Below, in pieces: positions 14,637 through 15,084 of a DNA stretch of 15,084 bases. Every line of letters starts with the position of its first letter. Position 1 is the stretch's first letter. The position numbers and the translations under genes were made by a program. The notes beneath the pieces are model-generated. The model was given only the letters and a program-made list of their open reading frames with translations. It was not told where the DNA came from and made no database searches. Source of the DNA: an uncultured Oscillibacter sp. (lineage in GTDB: Bacteria > Bacillota > Clostridia > Oscillospirales > Oscillospiraceae); the NCBI GenBank assembly GCA_910583785.1, contig CAJTZK010000025.1, positions 1 to 15,084 of the forward strand. The letters run 5' to 3'.

Positions 14637-14673
14637 AAAGGCGCCGGAGAGCTTCAACGCTCCCGGCGCCTTT
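14637..14673 (+). terminator. Strong hairpin, terminator-like
   Basis: AAAGGCGCCGG (14637-14647) pairs with CCGGCGCCTTT (14663-14673). After one bulged A the stem continues as GAGC/GCTC, with the loop TTCAAC. TTTCCTGTTT follows. It could end read-through from gltBD and also any transcript from the promoter just upstream. Confidence 0.7.
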
Positions 14674-14688
14674 CCTGTTTCACGGGAG

Positions 14689-14722
14689 AGGCCATGCCCG
14701 AAAAACACAGCGGGTGGGGCCT
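14689..14722. other. 12-bp hairpin in the IS-flanking DNA
   Basis: AGGCCATGCCCG (14689-14700) pairs with CGGGTGGGGCCT (14711-14722), with one mismatch and two G-U pairs, around a 10-base A-rich loop. No T tract follows. It may be part of a structured RNA or an end feature of the neighbouring IS element; the function is unknown. Confidence 0.35.
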
Positions 14723-14797
14723 GACCTGATCTTGAGGGAGGAATTAGTGTGAAAGATACGCGCGTTTTAGGGCCACCGCAAAGGGCGCAAAAGAACA

Positions 14798-14826
14798 GCC
14801 CTGCTAAACCACGAGTTTTTCAGGGC
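14798..14826 (-). other. Hairpin just past the transposase stop
   Basis: GCCCTG (14798-14803) and CAGGGC (14821-14826) form a 6-bp stem with a 17-base loop, about 23 bases downstream of the transposase stop on the minus strand. It is followed on that strand by TGTTCTTTTGC. This is a weak terminator or part of the element's non-coding end. Confidence 0.35.
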
Positions 14827-14848
14827 ACTTTCAAGTTGTGGAGGGAAG

Positions 14849-15084
14849 CTAACTCACCTTAAGCCCTTGGCTTTCGAGGAAGTGAACAGCCTGCTTCACA
14901 GCCTTTTGAAGCTGCTGCTCTTTGAGATGCTCGGGCATATCAACCTTGAACAGATCAACGGGGTTCCAAATCTCGCCGGTGGAAAGCATAGAGTAGATGG
15001 CGGTCAAAATCATTCTGGCGATAGCGATAATGGCCCGTTTTTTGCCCCGACGCTTGGCAATGCGCTCATATTTCAGCGCATAAT
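14849..15084 (-). CDS. IS110-family transposase, C-terminal part (cut by window edge)
   Basis: The minus strand from the right edge to TAG at 14849-14851 is open and encodes about 77 residues: YALKYERIAKRRGKKRAIIA, then IARMILTAIYSMLSTGEIW, then NPVDLF..., ending in ESQGLKVS. The stretch of RIAKRRGKKRAIIAIARMILTAIYSML type matches the tail of the Transposase_20 domain of IS110-family DEDD transposases, from memory. The N-terminal RuvC-like catalytic half lies outside the window, so intactness is unknown. IS110 elements lack classical inverted repeats, and recent work shows that they use a guide (bridge/seek) RNA from a non-coding end of the element. It is convergent with gltD. Confidence 0.72.
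   Translation of the reverse strand, partial: YALKYERIAKRRGKKRAIIAIARMILTAIYSMLSTGEIWNPVDLFKVDMPEHLKEQQLQKAVKQAVHFLESQGLKVS

Larger units (their letters stand above)
14625..15084 (-). mobile_element. Insertion sequence of probable IS110 type, one end in the window
   Basis: The transposase tail at 14849-15084 shows that an IS occupies the right edge. Its left boundary is not determinable by eye because this family has no obvious terminal repeats; it lies somewhere between gltD (14504) and 14848. The start given here is only a guess, placed at the beginning of the hairpin-rich non-coding stretch. Confidence 0.4.

Noticed and set aside
14749..14862. A 37-codon GTG-start open frame with a good Shine-Dalgarno (gagggagga)
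   Set aside because: Its sequence resembles no known protein and it overlaps the transposase stop on the opposite strand; the ribosome-binding-like purine run could be chance. Worth only a ribosome-profiling check.
1..15084. CRISPR arrays, tRNA or rRNA genes
   Set aside because: No regularly spaced direct repeats, cloverleaf-like segments with CCA ends, or rRNA signatures were seen on either strand.

Overview
The window reads as chromosome of a high-GC Firmicute, most likely a gut Oscillospiraceae relative (Flavonifractor/Lawsonibacter/Oscillibacter type). This is inferred from the DUF3793-flavodoxin pair, a clostridial Rrf2 regulator beside sulfur genes, a glnA-ANTAR pair and canonical sigma-A promoters in GC-rich DNA. 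No lookup was possible.

Left part (1-1400): a minus-strand two-gene operon for a short flavodoxin and a DUF3793 protein. Its promoter and leader carry two palindromes with the same GTTAG-N6-CTAAC design. A second minus-strand promoter at the extreme left edge carries related half-sites and fires out of the window. I read this as part of an iron-responsive (DtxR/IdeR-like) regulon.

Sulfur block (1450-4330): a minus-strand operon of an O-acetylhomoserine sulfhydrylase gene and cysK, divergent from an Rrf2-family regulator with three clustered cysteines. The sulfhydrylase gene is broken: one base is missing in a G run, and a PLP-phosphate-binding Arg is replaced by Trp. cysK downstream is intact. 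The 130-base divergent promoter region holds two good promoters and two inverted repeats.

Nitrogen/amino-sugar block (4350-14505): glmS (minus) is divergent from a plus-strand cluster glnA - ANTAR RNA-binding regulator - gltB - gltD. Together these encode the GS-GOGAT route of ammonium assimilation plus a major glutamine consumer. The glmS-glnA gap contains two copies of a TGCAA-N15/16-TTGCA palindrome, with TGCA centres about 21, 41 and 21 bases apart. Between the ANTAR gene and gltB there is a hexaloop hairpin resembling one half of an ANTAR target, followed by a strong 11-bp hairpin and no obvious separate gltB promoter. This suggests control of read-through from glnA into gltBD. The ANTAR protein's receiver domain lacks the phosphoacceptor Asp.

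Right end (14505-15084): a gene-poor stretch with a strong promoter followed within about 15 bases by a terminator-like hairpin, two further hairpins, and then the 3' end of a transposase (minus strand, probably IS110 family) cut by the window edge. The most unusual items are the glnA-ANTAR-gltBD RNA-control hypothesis, the phased operator array, the iron-type operators and the structured flank of the IS element.
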